From: Morella rubra
Taxonomy: Eukaryota; Streptophyta; Magnoliopsida; Fagales; Myricaceae
NCBI GenBank assembly: GCA_003952965.2
Contig: CM025855.1
Location: forward strand, 10,652,546 to 10,716,545
Direction of reading: 5' to 3'
DNA length: 64,000 bases
Positions 34,181 to 46,159 of the stretch are shown piece after piece (the stretch's first letter is position 1; each line of letters opens with the position of its first letter). Under the pieces are notes generated by a model. That model saw only the letters and a program-made list of their open reading frames with translations, was not told the origin of the DNA and did not search any database. Position numbers and translations under genes: made by a program.

Positions 34181-37100
34181 TTAAGAAGCCTTCTTTGATT
34201 TGTACCTGTTGGCACAGACAATGTAGACCAACATATTTAAGAAGCTGAGTCCAGCTAAAAGCAAGAAAAAATAATCAAGGTGACCCTCATTCAGATTATC
34301 GGGGATCCATCCAGCACTTCCACCCATTGTTGTCAGGTAAGTTACTATTGTCAGAATTAAAGAGCTTAGATAGTTCCCCAGTGCAGTTGTCAAAAGTGAC
34401 AATGCACTGCATAAGCTCCGCATCGCATCCGGAGATTGATCATAGAAAAACTCAAGCTGCCCTATGAATGTACATACTTCAGCAGCGCCCAACAAGAAAT
34501 ATTGGGGTATTTGCCATAAGATACTCATTGGTACAGCAACATCTTCATCAACCAATCCTAGTTCTCTTGCAATCTGCAACCGCTTAATCTCTACCAAAGC
34601 AGCAGCTGACATGCAAAGAACAGAAATAAAAAGACCGATCCCCATCCGCTGCAACTCTGAGAAGCCCCTCTCCTTCCCAGTAAACTTCCTTGCAATTGGG
34701 ACAACTACTTTATCATATATGGGAACCCAGAAAATAACACTGATGACGTCAAAGGATGAGAGAGAGGCTGGAGGAATTGTAAAAGAACCAATAGTCGTGT
34801 CCATCACCATCCCTTGTTCCACAAACATTGTGGACATTTGGGCATAAACTGCAGAAAAGACAATTCCAGTAGCCCAGATGGGAAACATGCGGATTAAAAT
34901 CTTCAATTCTTCCACCTGTGTTACAGTGCAAAGCCTCCATGGATTGGAGAAGTCCCCACTTTTGACCTCTGCATCTGACAGTACAGCAGCTTTATCAAGA
35001 CAACTGCAGCAAAAACAGAAGTATCCTCAAATTTTTCTGGCAAGCATTTGTCTTGCAGCAGACAAATCCGGGAATCAATACAATAACTTCGACGCAGTCC
35101 AGTCCACAAGAAGGAAAGTTATCATGTTGTCTTAGATAATGTTTGGGTACTGGATATTTTCAACTTTTAAAGAAAAAATTTTAAAAACTCAAAATTTTTA
35201 CAACCAAACATCAAAATCTCAAAATTTCACACAAATTTCAACAACTTTTCACACCAACTTCAATATTTTTTGATTAAAAAAAATTTACATCAAACATTCT
35301 CTCCTTACTTTTTAACAAACTCCATTATTTATTTATTAAAAAATTCCATCAAATCTTCTCCCTTTACTTTTTAAGAAACTCTAATAAAAATCATTCTCCA
35401 ATCAAACATTCTTCAACTTTTTCACCAATTTTTTACAAACCCCATAAAAAGTCAAACTCAAATTCTCCTACAAACTCAAAATTGTTGAAATTTTTGCTTG
35501 CCAAACATCACCTTAGCAAGAGAGTAGTATTCTATCAAAGCAAAATAAATCTAAACGGATCCAATTCATACAATATCTAACCACAAAGACTTGGCCCAAC
35601 ATAATTGTCGCAAATCAGATGTAATTACACATTCCATAATCACTGCAGTTTTTTTAACCATGCATATGCTTCCCATTGCTATGAAACCATAATGATAAGA
35701 AGCACAGGATACTGATCTTGCTCTCCCAAAAAAAAAAACAACATGAAAAGAATCAATGAGAATAAAGAAAGACAAAACAAACTAACCATATACCAAACAA
35801 AATCACACCAAAAAGATAAAAACACTTCCCTTGCAAGCAGAGAAAACATATAAAATACGTCTTCCATTGATAATATGAAGACAGATTATCCAGCAGTTTA
35901 CTCTTGGTTAAAATGTATTAAGATCTTTAAATTAACACTTCGATACAATTCAAAGCACATTAAGCAAGCAGGTTAAAATAGTAGGATATGAAAAATCTAA
36001 AAGAGGGGTTGGATCAAACATAGTGGTTCCAATAAAAAACAAGTTTTCACATTACTTAACCATGAAAAGGCATCTAAGCTTGGATGAAATGAAAACCATC
36101 TATTGTGTTTCCACGTGCACCCAAAACAATGCATATGATTCATAGAAGCCAGAAGACTAAAGCCATATAAAGATCATCACTTGTGTCCGACATGGGAGTG
36201 ATGACAGAACAAGTTCTGCAAATCGTATGCTCATTAAAAAATGATAAAATAAGTAAAGATGAAGAGGGTACTTAAGCTCCCCTGAAATGAGAATAAATAC
36301 ATTGTTCTGCCATACACCTGAAATAAGCCCAACGAAATCAGAACAAGTTCATTGTTAAGCCATACACCTAAATAAGTCAATCATATCATCGTACGACTCA
36401 ACTAAGTACTGTTGTCTCTACGGAATGAAGAACACATTGTCATTTTATCCTCTCTCGTTCTTGTAAGATTCTTAAAAGAAGCAGAACCTTCCAGTCAAAT
36501 CCCACCCACCCCACTTGAGCAAAGACCTAGGCGCCTAGCTTCCATATTCAATAGTGCCATTTCAGTGATACCAATCTAACAAGACTAACTTCTCTGTTCA
36601 GATGCAAGACAAATATTAAGTGTCCAAATTGATGAGTGATCTGTATCTGTTTATATATTAGTGAACTCGTTTCTCCAATGACAAAAGAAAACCAATAATG
36701 GTCAGGTATACACTTATCAGAACTGAAAAAGCGATTAAAGTTACAACATCGGGAAGAGAGATTACTTCAATTCATCGGTGTGCTCCAGTTTCCGACTTCC
36801 TTCAATGGCTGAATTTTTGTCTTGTATTTCATACAAGATGCTACTCTCTTTTGGAGCTAGCAGATTCCTCTTATGGAATGCTGCAGTCAAAACCTGGCAC
36901 ATTCTCGTAAGAGGGCTACCCCCTGGCTTCTGGAATCTATAGAGGGGAGTACCAGAGAAAAAACTAGCAATTGCAACAGCCATAAACAATGCAGGAATGC
37001 CAAATCCTAGACCCCAGCCAGCATTGTCTTGAACCCAAACCAATACGCTACTAGATATAAGAGCACCAATGTTGACAGAAAAATAGAACCAGTTGAAGAA

Positions 37101-40100
37101 CGATCCCTTCTTTACCCTTTCCCTAGAATCAGTATCATCAAACTGATCTGCACCAAATGAAGAAACGCAAGGTTTGATCCCACCAGTCCCCAATGCAATC
37201 AGATAAAGACCCAAGAAGAAGACTGCATACTGAGCTGGACTAGCTGCTGGGCACGTGGAACCTACGCATTCAGCTGGCCTCAATCCAGGAACAGATGCAG
37301 AAAGTGTCAATGTACACATCCCCTGCGCCAAAATGCACCGCTTAAGGTGTTACAACATTTTCAAGTCCACCTAAAATGGCACGTAGATGGAAGAAAGCGA
37401 TACATCAAGAGAATGAATTAAAATGGTATGGTAGGCAGCATTCTTAATTAAAATCTCAACACTGATCATCGCACTTGTTAGGAAGGAGAATGCCGGATGC
37501 CTTTAGATGACGTCACAGTACCAAGGTTCATTCAAAAAGTTATCATGTTGGAATTGAGTGCCTTTCTGGTCCAAGAAGTAACATGGCTGAAGGGGTTGAG
37601 GTCAGAGTACACCAAAGTCGTGTTTTAAATATACAAAAATCACAACAAACGTTGCTCTTCTGATTTCAAATATTTCAGGTCCTTCACATTCTCTTTCATT
37701 GAACCTGTTATATGGCATTCTTCAAAAATTGCGTGCTTCCTCTAATATATTCCAAAAACCATTGTTCCCTTATTCAAGTAAAAGAGTTCTAGATCAAACT
37801 TTGCTTGACACTTCACAAAAATCAGGGACCATGCACAATATATCTGAACTTGTATTTTCTATAATTAGCTAGTGATTGTGTTCAAAACTAATGTTTGGCC
37901 ACTCCTTGAATGGAGCATTGCCCACAACATAGGACAGGATTTAAACATCAGAATGCCAAAGGTGATGTTTCAGTAATTGTTGAATTTTTATTTTTCCAGA
38001 TTTATGTTATATTTTTCTATAGGCCCCACAAACTAGAAGTCTGAAAACATTCTCAAACAACCAAACTGCATTTGCAAAATTAGAAAACGAGTCTTGCCCT
38101 TACAATTCTACCAAGAAGTAAGCAAGGATGAAAGAATTGAGTTCATCACATGTAAGTAACGATGGAAAAACTACATGAAAAAGAAATGAGTAAGCTTTGC
38201 TGGTTTCAGCAACAAGGAACTTTGAGAGGCTACGTGGTCAATGATTTGCAACGGAATATTTAAACCGCGTGAGGCATCATGTGGTCAGTTACTTGTAATA
38301 AGATACCGAAAGAATCAAGGATATGCTTACAATGAAGTAAATCGTACAAAAAACAGCAATTGTCCAATATCTTCCCCAGTAAGAATCTGCTAGGACAGCT
38401 CCAATCAGGGGTGTGAGATAACAAGTTCCTTGCCAAGTGGTAACATTTCTTGCAGCAGAGACATTTCCTTCGTGTAGTTTGCCCGTAAGATAAGTAACAA
38501 GATTAGTGGCAATCCCATAGTATGCAAGACGTTCACAACCTTCAGTACCTGTATGGTATATTACACAAAAATGTCGGATTGAAAATGAATTAATTGAACC
38601 ATTGGACCATTAGAGTAATGTGAAGAACAATGACCCACCTAGAATGAAGGGGCACGCTCTCCAGTTTCCAGTATTCTGCTTTAGAACAGGCTTCCCATGA
38701 AAGTCAACTGAGCCATCCCCTGTATATTGGCTGCTGCTTTCATTCTGAAGATATAAAACTAAAAGGTCATATGCAGATAGAGTAACGAAACATTCAAATC
38801 CTTTCTGATACAAAAGGTACAGAATCATTAAACAAGCTCCAAAGAAATAAGTCCCCTTTAATCTCTTACGTAGAATAAGCATGCAATTTGGACAGAACCA
38901 GAAGCAGCAATGTCCATTATGAGTCAAGAATGTCTTCTTTGAAAAGGGAAATGAGAGCAAGAATATGAAGAAACAAATAGGAACTATATTTGGAGAAGTT
39001 GTGGAAGTAGCAAAGAATCCTGAGATTTGGTTTGAGTTCTTTAATAAAATTGCTTTTAAAAGAACAAAGAAAAAAATCGAAGCCTTAGGTGCAACTTAAC
39101 CCTCTGCAACTGATTGTATTTGACACAAATGTCAATGATATTTGGCAACACAAAAAAGAAGAAGAAAAGTAAGGGGCACATAGCCTATAAGCCCAGTAGG
39201 CCTCCAGTCAACAAAATAAAATCCCCCATAGTTTCCCTTTGGTTTTTGAATAAAGGTAGTAGTAGTTTGATTAAAAAAAACTAAATAAAATTGAGAGAGA
39301 GAGAGAGAGAGGGAGGGAGAGGGACAATGTCAGTTCTATTTCCCACGATCACTCACCATGCAGCAAACACACAAGAATACAACACACCATATCTATGCTA
39401 CAGTTACTCTACTTGCATTTTAACGACAGCATGAGCATGATGCAATTTGGGCAAGCAAAGAAAGCGGATGCCGGGGCAATTTGGAAGGAAGCAATATCGT
39501 TGTAGTTAAAAAGCAAGTTGTCGTGCATAATGTCGTGCGTGTGTAGGCAGAGAAAGGACTTGTCTTAACACATAAAGGGTGGGAGTCACTGTATTGTCGT
39601 TGAAACTTCTATTTGTGGTCTCTCTACAAGGAGATTCAACTGCTGTCACAGAAAACCTGAGTATACCAGAAAGTCAGATTTTTTCATGACAGAATTAATG
39701 CAAAATTTTGATTCATATCATTTGAGAGAACTTGCTGCTGAAGATAGCAATTCATACCTGTTTCAATAGTAAACAGAAGTGTACCGTGTGCGTTTAATTA
39801 TCCGCTTCATTCATCAAACAAACAACAAAACATTCTAAAACATAGTCGCCGAAACGGCGTTTTGACTAGAGATTCTTTCATCTCAGTTGTCAACAAAAGT
39901 AAAATCCATATGTTCTAAAAATCAATAGGTCCCGGGTCTACCTAATTGGGCACGTAGGCCGCATCAAAAAGACACCAAATTGAATCAAAATCTGTTTCAG
40001 AAACATCAGACCAAAGCACTAGAGAAGCCAAAATTTCAATTCGAAACAAAAGCCATCTCCAAAACTGTATTTATCCTTGTACAATTTCAGCAGGTCCAAA

Positions 40101-40298
40101 TTCATCCGCGTGGATAGGTAAAAAAAAACCCAGAAAAATGAGAGTAAACAACCAATGACAAAATAAATTTCTCACGGACCATACACTATTTTTCAAATAT
40201 GCAAACAGCTATCACAGAGAGAGCGAGAGAGATTAAAAACAAAAAACCTGCAAAAGACCATCTTCCAAGAGCGATCTCTCCTCCTCCAACGAACCCAT
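34181..40298 (-). CDS. NRT1/PTR family transporter, NPF8.3/PTR2-like (gene B)
   Basis: Proton-coupled peptide/nitrate transporter of the plasma or vacuolar membrane. Exons (minus strand): 40248-40298, 38639-38744, 38331-38548, 36766-37322, 34181-35003, with canonical GT-AG introns, totalling 1755 nt and 584 residues, the normal family length. It starts [17 protein letters not shown]. The ExxER proton-coupling box is intact (EGCER, residues 55-59, followed by LAYYG). Others are [64 protein letters not shown] and [18 protein letters not shown]. By memory it is very close to Arabidopsis PTR2/NPF8.3, a dipeptide/tripeptide transporter. It is a tandem partner of gene A and, with all signatures kept, the likely functional copy. 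The substrate cannot be fixed from sequence. Confidence 0.95.
35135..35512 (-). mobile_element. MITE in intron 4 of NPF gene B
   Basis: A 378-bp AT-rich element with inverted ends GATAATGTTTGG and CCAAACATCACC, flanked by TTA on both sides (35132-35134 and 35513-35515). A TTA duplication with such ends fits a PIF/Harbinger-type MITE. It has no coding capacity. Confidence 0.65.
39291..39323. repeat. GA microsatellite
   Basis: A GA run that grades into GGGAGGGAGAGGG, in intron 1 of NPF gene B. Confidence 0.9.
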
Positions 40299-40445
40299 TT
40301 CAGTCTCGTTCCCTCTCGCTCTCTGTTTCTGTCGGTATACAGAATCCAACAGATAAAAGTGAGAAATTTCAAAGGGGGAAGATATTAGAGACACGGCACG
40401 TGCCAAGAAAAACTTCTTGTATTTAAGCTGACGTAAAGACACAAT
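40299..40445 (-). promoter_or_regulatory. Likely promoter and leader of NPF gene B
   Basis: Upstream of the ATG at 40298 lie a GA-rich leader (about 40302-40325), a palindromic G-box GGCACGTGCC (40395-40404), a TATA-like TTAAATAC (about 40418-40425) and TGACGT (40429-40434), a bZIP-type core. The order and spacing fit a short 5' leader of roughly 90-110 nt. The same elements, except the TGACGT, are repeated at 41755-41815 in the mosaic copy. Confidence 0.4.
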
Positions 40446-40530
40446 CCCAAAATGGGGTGATCTACCCGTAAAAGTCTAACCTGAGAATAGGTTGGACTAA
40501 CTCCTTCTCGTTGAAAAACTTGCCTATTAT

Positions 40531-41104
40531 GTAACCTCCAAAGAAAGAGAGAAATCAAAAGAAAAACACTTTTTTCCTCCTCTTCCTTCAACGCCTCTTC
40601 TTCTTTTACATCATACCAACTTTTAATGTTCTTTTGGACCAATATTTCAATTGATATGTATTTTTAAGTAAAATGTTGAAATATAGAAAATGTAGATGAT
40701 GTAGATGCCTGCCACCCACTTCCCTAGACATAAAAATGCGTGCCGTAGACCCATGGTCCCCCTGTAACAAGCAACTGAAACTTGTATAAGCATTTACGGA
40801 TAAAGCGTCAAACTATACAATATTTGAATGAATTATTACTAAGTGCTTAATGGGTTTTTGTTGTTTTTGTTTCCACCAACTTTATGATAATGTGATCGTT
40901 CCCTTTTTCTAAAGATTAGGCTTCTTGTAACATTGATGAACATATAAAATTACAAGTTATGTATGAATGGAAGTTCAAAGTCCAAGTATACATAGTGGAC
41001 AAGGGAGAAACGTTTTACATCTATCTCATCATTTTGAATTAGCTTTTATTACCACTAAAGCAAAATACTACCTAATGACATTATCGTTTGACATATTTTT
41101 TTTT
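40531..41104. repeat. 574-bp direct repeat, copy 1
   Basis: Identical, as far as I can read, to 41945-42518, with a constant 1414-bp offset and no gaps. It lies upstream of NPF gene B and has no gene. After 41104 the two copies part, then agree again into the Gypsy LTR (41131 onward with 42604 onward). Confidence 0.95.
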
Positions 41105-41130
41105 GAAGATTTTAAGCATATTAGGCTTCT

Positions 41131-41944
41131 TGTCACAGCTCTTTTTTTGAATTGGAATTTTCTGGTGAATTTGTGTATAAAGATAAGATGAAGGTAGATT
41201 TAGAAATAGATATAAACTGTTTGCATTCAAATAACAAGAATAAGGGATAACAGAATTCAAGATGGTCAATCTCGCAATACTCAGCCTTCATTTTTATTAT
41301 CCGCTTCATTAATCTGGAATTTGTAAAAAATGTCGCCGAACGGGTAACACTACCCATTCAGTTGGTCAATCCCAAGCTACTCAGCCTAGTTCCCGGTCTA
41401 CCCCTTGGGCACTCGCTCAAAAAGACACCCAAAACAAACTAGCTGAAACTGACCAAAGCACTAGAGCCCAGAATGGTGGGCCATCTCCAAAACCTACAGC
41501 CCATAACACCAGGTCCAAATTCATCCGCGTGGATAGGGCCCCAAAAATTAATCGCCAAGTAAATTTCTCACACACATACACTCAACACATAAACACTATA
41601 AACAGAGAGAGCGAGAGAGATTTCAAGCAAAAAACCTACTTTCTCCTTCCAAGAGTGTCTCTCCTCCTCCAACGAACCCATTTCAGTTCTCGTTCCCTCT
41701 CGCTCTCTGTCTCGGTCACCAGAATACCAAGGTAAAAGATGAGAAATTTCAATGGGGGAAGATATTAGAGACACGGCACGTGCCAAGAAAAACTTCTTGT
41801 ATTTAAGCTGACCCGCGACGAATCCCACAAATGGTAAACTTATGATCTAAGACCCGTAAAAGTAGATTTACACTGCTAACTCCTTCTCGTTGAAAAACTG
41901 GATTATATATATATATATAATACACACCAATTTTTGAACAAGAA
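41131..41944. other. Mosaic of Gypsy LTR and NPF-promoter sequence
   Basis: From 41131 to about 41287 it follows the Gypsy LTR at 42604 with small gaps. From 41288 to about 41840 it alternates, every 10-40 bases, between the LTR (42780-43310) and the NPF gene B leader/promoter (39795-40430). LTR-type words (CAACACATAAACACTATAAA, GAATGGTGGG, TACAGCCCATAAC) are interleaved with promoter-type words (ACCAAAGCACTAGAG, CAAATTCATCCGCGTGGATA, CGTGCCAAGAAAAACTTC). It includes a garbled exon 1 ([14 protein letters not shown]). Most likely a consensus of two unrelated sequences. Confidence 0.8.
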
Positions 41945-42518
41945 GTAACCTCCAAAGAAAGAGAGAAATCAAAAGAAAAACACTTTTTTCCTCCTCTTCC
42001 TTCAACGCCTCTTCTTCTTTTACATCATACCAACTTTTAATGTTCTTTTGGACCAATATTTCAATTGATATGTATTTTTAAGTAAAATGTTGAAATATAG
42101 AAAATGTAGATGATGTAGATGCCTGCCACCCACTTCCCTAGACATAAAAATGCGTGCCGTAGACCCATGGTCCCCCTGTAACAAGCAACTGAAACTTGTA
42201 TAAGCATTTACGGATAAAGCGTCAAACTATACAATATTTGAATGAATTATTACTAAGTGCTTAATGGGTTTTTGTTGTTTTTGTTTCCACCAACTTTATG
42301 ATAATGTGATCGTTCCCTTTTTCTAAAGATTAGGCTTCTTGTAACATTGATGAACATATAAAATTACAAGTTATGTATGAATGGAAGTTCAAAGTCCAAG
42401 TATACATAGTGGACAAGGGAGAAACGTTTTACATCTATCTCATCATTTTGAATTAGCTTTTATTACCACTAAAGCAAAATACTACCTAATGACATTATCG
42501 TTTGACATATTTTTTTTT
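41945..42518. repeat. 574-bp direct repeat, copy 2
   Basis: Partner of 40531-41104. It is followed by ~85 bp of AT-rich sequence with repeated AATTTTTAT-type words and then the Gypsy LTR at 42604. Confidence 0.95.
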
Positions 42519-42603
42519 GCAAGCAAAAATTTTAAGAATTTTGAATTTTTATAAGGAAATTTTAAATTTTAAATTTTTATGGGATTTGACATATTAGGCT
42601 TCT

Positions 42604-43315
42604 TGTCACAGCTCTTTTTTTGAATTGGAATTTTCTGGTGAATTTGTGTATAAAGATAAGATGAAGGTAGATTTAGAAATAGATATAAACTAGAATTTGC
42701 ATTCAAATGTGAACAAGAATAAGGGATAACAGACCCATTCAAGATGGTCAATCTCCAAGCAATACTCAGCCTTCATTTTTAGAAATGGATATAAACTGGA
42801 ATTTGTATTCAAATGAGAACAAGAACAAGGGATAACAGACCCATTCGAGATGGTCAATCTCCAAGCAATACTCAGCCTCCGTTTTTCGTCAATGACCCCT
42901 TCCCCCACTCGCTATGTCCTATTCAAAGCCAAAACAAACTAGCTGCTCAGCTGACGTTAGCTAGATTATAAAAGCCTTAACAGAATGGTGGGCTGACTAA
43001 CAGGCCTACAGCCCATAACTACCAGACTTCCTACAATTCAAGTAAAATAATAAAACAACCATTTAACTAACAAGGCAGCCCACTCAATTCATCGCCCACT
43101 GTGCCCAAGAGAACACACATTTGTAGTCAACACATAAACACTTTAAACCCTTTTCTTCAATCTTCAAGCGACAACAGCTACTTTCTCCTTTACCCGTGTC
43201 ATGTCTCATGAAACATCTTGATTCCTCTTGTTCCTTCTCAGCGCCTCCACCACACCATCGTCTACCTACACCACAATCACCATAAATACCAAGGTGATTC
43301 ATTATGCTCATGACA
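42604..43315 (-). mobile_element. 3' LTR of the Reina-like element, with internal 106-bp duplication
   Basis: TGTCACAGCTC (plus strand) to GCTCATGACA. A tandem duplication (42674-42779 and 42780-42885, period 106) explains exactly why this LTR is 106 bp longer than its partner at 47695-48300. It ends next to the purine tract. Confidence 0.85.
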
Positions 43316-43333
43316 ACACCCCTCCCTTTGCCC
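43316..43333 (-). other. Polypurine tract
   Basis: On the minus strand it reads GGGCAAAGGGAGGGGTGT, directly before the 3' LTR (TGTCATGAGC), as required for plus-strand priming. Confidence 0.75.
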
Positions 43334-43419
43334 ACAAGGTGAGGATAATTTGCTCGTAGGAGATGAAGAAGCTCTCAGGTATTATTCTCCTCTGTAGGTC
43401 CTTTCCACTTGATTAACAC

Positions 43420-44579
43420 TTATATTACTGGTCGATAGCCCAATTTTTTGAGCCGCCTTGCTATGATTTTCTCTGGTTCTGGTTGAATCTCACCAAAGGA
43501 GTTCACTGGTGTCAAAGTCTGCAAGATTGGCGTGTGCGACCCCACACGGTGTTTGAGAGTTGACACATGGAACACCAGATGAATCTTGGCAGAGATTGGA
43601 AGATCCAATTTGTAAGCCACCGCTCCAATCCTTTCGATTGTTGTATAAGGTCCATAGAATCTGGGGGCTAGCCTAAGATTCCTCTTGAAAGCTACTAACT
43701 TTTGTCTATATGGTTGTAAATATAGATAGATCATGTCATCAACCTAAAATTCACGGTCGGTATGATTTCTGTAATAATAATTCTTCATCCTTTCTTGACC
43801 CATGGTCAAATTTTCTTTCAATAAGTCCATGATTTAACCCCTGCTTTTGAGCTCCTCCTCGACTACTACATTAGTTGTAGTGCCGGTTACATAAGATGTT
43901 AGCTTAGGTGGAGGAGTACCATAAACTGCCTCAAATGGAATGATTCCCGTAAAGGCATGGTGGTTAGTATTATACCACCTCTCTGCTGAGGGTAACCAGC
44001 TTGACTAGGCTCCTAGTTTGTCCCTTGTATAGCACAATAGGTATTGCTCAAGGCATTTATTGACCACCTCAGTTTGCCCATCTGATTGGGGATGATAAAC
44101 TATACTGTAGGAGAGTTTAGTACCCTGCAATCTAAAAAGTTCCTTCCAGAATGAGCTAGTGAAAATAGGGTCACGATTTGATACAATGAACCTTGGAAAT
44201 CCATGTAGTTTGGCAATGTTAGCCATAAACTGTTGTGCCACTTTAGTTGTTGTGTAATGATGTGCAATAGCTAGAAAATGTGCATATTTAGTCAATAGGT
44301 CGACCACCACCATAATGCAATTATATCCCTTGGAAGAGGGTAGCCCCTCAACAAAGTCCATGGAAATGTCAGTCCAAACTTTGGTAGGAATCGGCAATTG
44401 TTGTAATAACCTATAGGGTTCCTGATTCTCCACTTTAGTCCATTAACAAGCGTCACACTTTTATTAAAAAGCTTCAGGTCTCCTTTCATTTCTTTCCAAT
44501 AAAAATCTACCTTGGCTCCACTAAGAATCTTTTGATATCCTGCATGTCCACCCGTGGGGCTAGAGTGTTCAAATTCCAA
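43420..44579 (-). pseudogene. Gypsy integrase fragment (chromovirus type)
   Basis: The zinc-binding start (GGHAGYQKIL) is followed by the core: WTDISMDFVEGLPSSKG, then MVVVDLLTKYAHFLAIAHHY, then FPRFIVSNRDPIFTSSFWKE and YHPQSDGQTEVVNKCLEQYL. The C-terminal domain (43420-43734) reads LRLAPRFYGPYTTIERIGAV and, later, VFHVSTLKH with a short chromodomain-like tail. Broken copy within the fossil element. Confidence 0.85.
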
Positions 44580-44582
44580 GAC

Positions 44583-46114
44583 TTATTGTTTTATGACAGA
44601 ATTAGTCCTAAGAAAAATCTTACCATTCCTCATTAAAGCCCCATTCTGCATAGTATAGGCCCTAGGAACATTAGGCCCTTCTTCTATCAACGGAATGATA
44701 GATTGAATGATAGGATCATTGACATAGGAATTCTTCAAATCCTCTAGCCAATCTGAAGTAAGATAAGATAGCACCATAAGGGTGGAATGTACCCTTTCAG
44801 ATTCATATTTTCTGGACAAGGCATCAGCCATCTTGTTCTCTCTTCCTTTTTTATTCAATCACAAAATCATACCCCAATAGCTTGAAAATCCATTTTTTGT
44901 TGAGATGGAGTTCCAATCTTCTGTTCTAGCAAATATTTAAGACTTTGTTGGTCAGTTTTGACCACAAAAGTTTGCCCCAAGACATAGGGTCTCCATTTCC
45001 TCACTGCCATCACCAACGCCAGCAACTCCTTCTCATAAGTAGACAAATAGAGAGTTTTTCCTTTCAATGCTTGACTAAGGTAAGCTATAGGCCGCTGTTC
45101 TTGCATTAGGACAGCTCCAATCCCACTACCTGATGCGTCACATTCAATGACAAATACTTTAGTAAAATCAGGAAGTGTCAAAATTGGTGGCCTTGAAACT
45201 GCTTCCTTCAACTTCTCAAAGGCTACCTTATCATTCTCTATCCAGACAAAGGAATTCTTTTTCAACAAGGCTGTCAATGGAGCTGCAATTGACCCATAGT
45301 GCCTAATGAATTTCTTGTAGTATCCAATTAACCCCAAAAAACCTCTAAGTGATTTGACTGAATCTAGTAGCTTCCAATTCAGCATGCCCTCAATTTTTGT
45401 TGAATCTGCCCATACTTCTTTAGCTATAATAACATGCCCAAGGTACTCCACTTCCCATCACCCAAATTTACACTTACTCCTCTTTGCATAGAGCTAGTTT
45501 TCAGCTAGTTTCTCCAACACTTTAATCAAGTGTCCCTCATGCTAGTCCATGTTGGGGCTGTAAACAAGAACATCATCAAAGAAAACGAGGACAAAGTTCC
45601 TCAAATAAGGTCTAAACACCTTATTCATCAACCCTTAGAAGGTTGCTGGTGCATTAGTAAGTCTAAAGGGCATTACAAGAAACTCATAATGACCTTCATG
45701 TGTGTGAAAAGTAGTTTTAGGTACATTTGATTCTTTCATTTTAATTTGAAGATATCCCGACCTTAATTCAAGCGTAGAAAACACAATAGCTCTATTTAAT
45801 TCATCTAACAGTTCATCAATTATCGGAATTGGATACTTTTCTTTGATGGTTGGATTGTTGAGGGCACGGTAGTCCATGCACATGCGCCAACTTCCATCCA
45901 CCTTTCTCACCAACAACGCCGAAGAAGAATAGGGAATTTGGCTATGTCTAACCAATCTCATTTCCAACAATTCTCTTACTATCTTCTCAATCTCACTTTT
46001 TTGGTAGTAAGGGTATCGATATAGTCTGACACTAATCGGTTGAGACCCTTCCTTGAGCACAATCTGGTGCTCATGCCCCCTGCTTGGAGGTAACCCCCTT
46101 GGTTCTTCATACAC
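44583..46114 (-). pseudogene. Gypsy reverse transcriptase and RNase H fragment
   Basis: Reverse transcriptase wording is [60 protein letters not shown] and [16 protein letters not shown]. The RNase H part reads FVIECDASGSGIGAVLMQEQ and RPIAYLSQALKGKTLYLSTY, ending with NKMADALSRKYES. Old and broken. Confidence 0.9.
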
Positions 46115-46159
46115 TATTTTGAATTTCTGTAAAATTTGCTCCAGTTTCTTAGCTTTGAT

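Noticed and set aside
41568-41828. A second NPF first exon ([14 protein letters not shown])
   Set aside because: It is part of the mosaic stretch, its frame is garbled after eight residues and it has no following exons.
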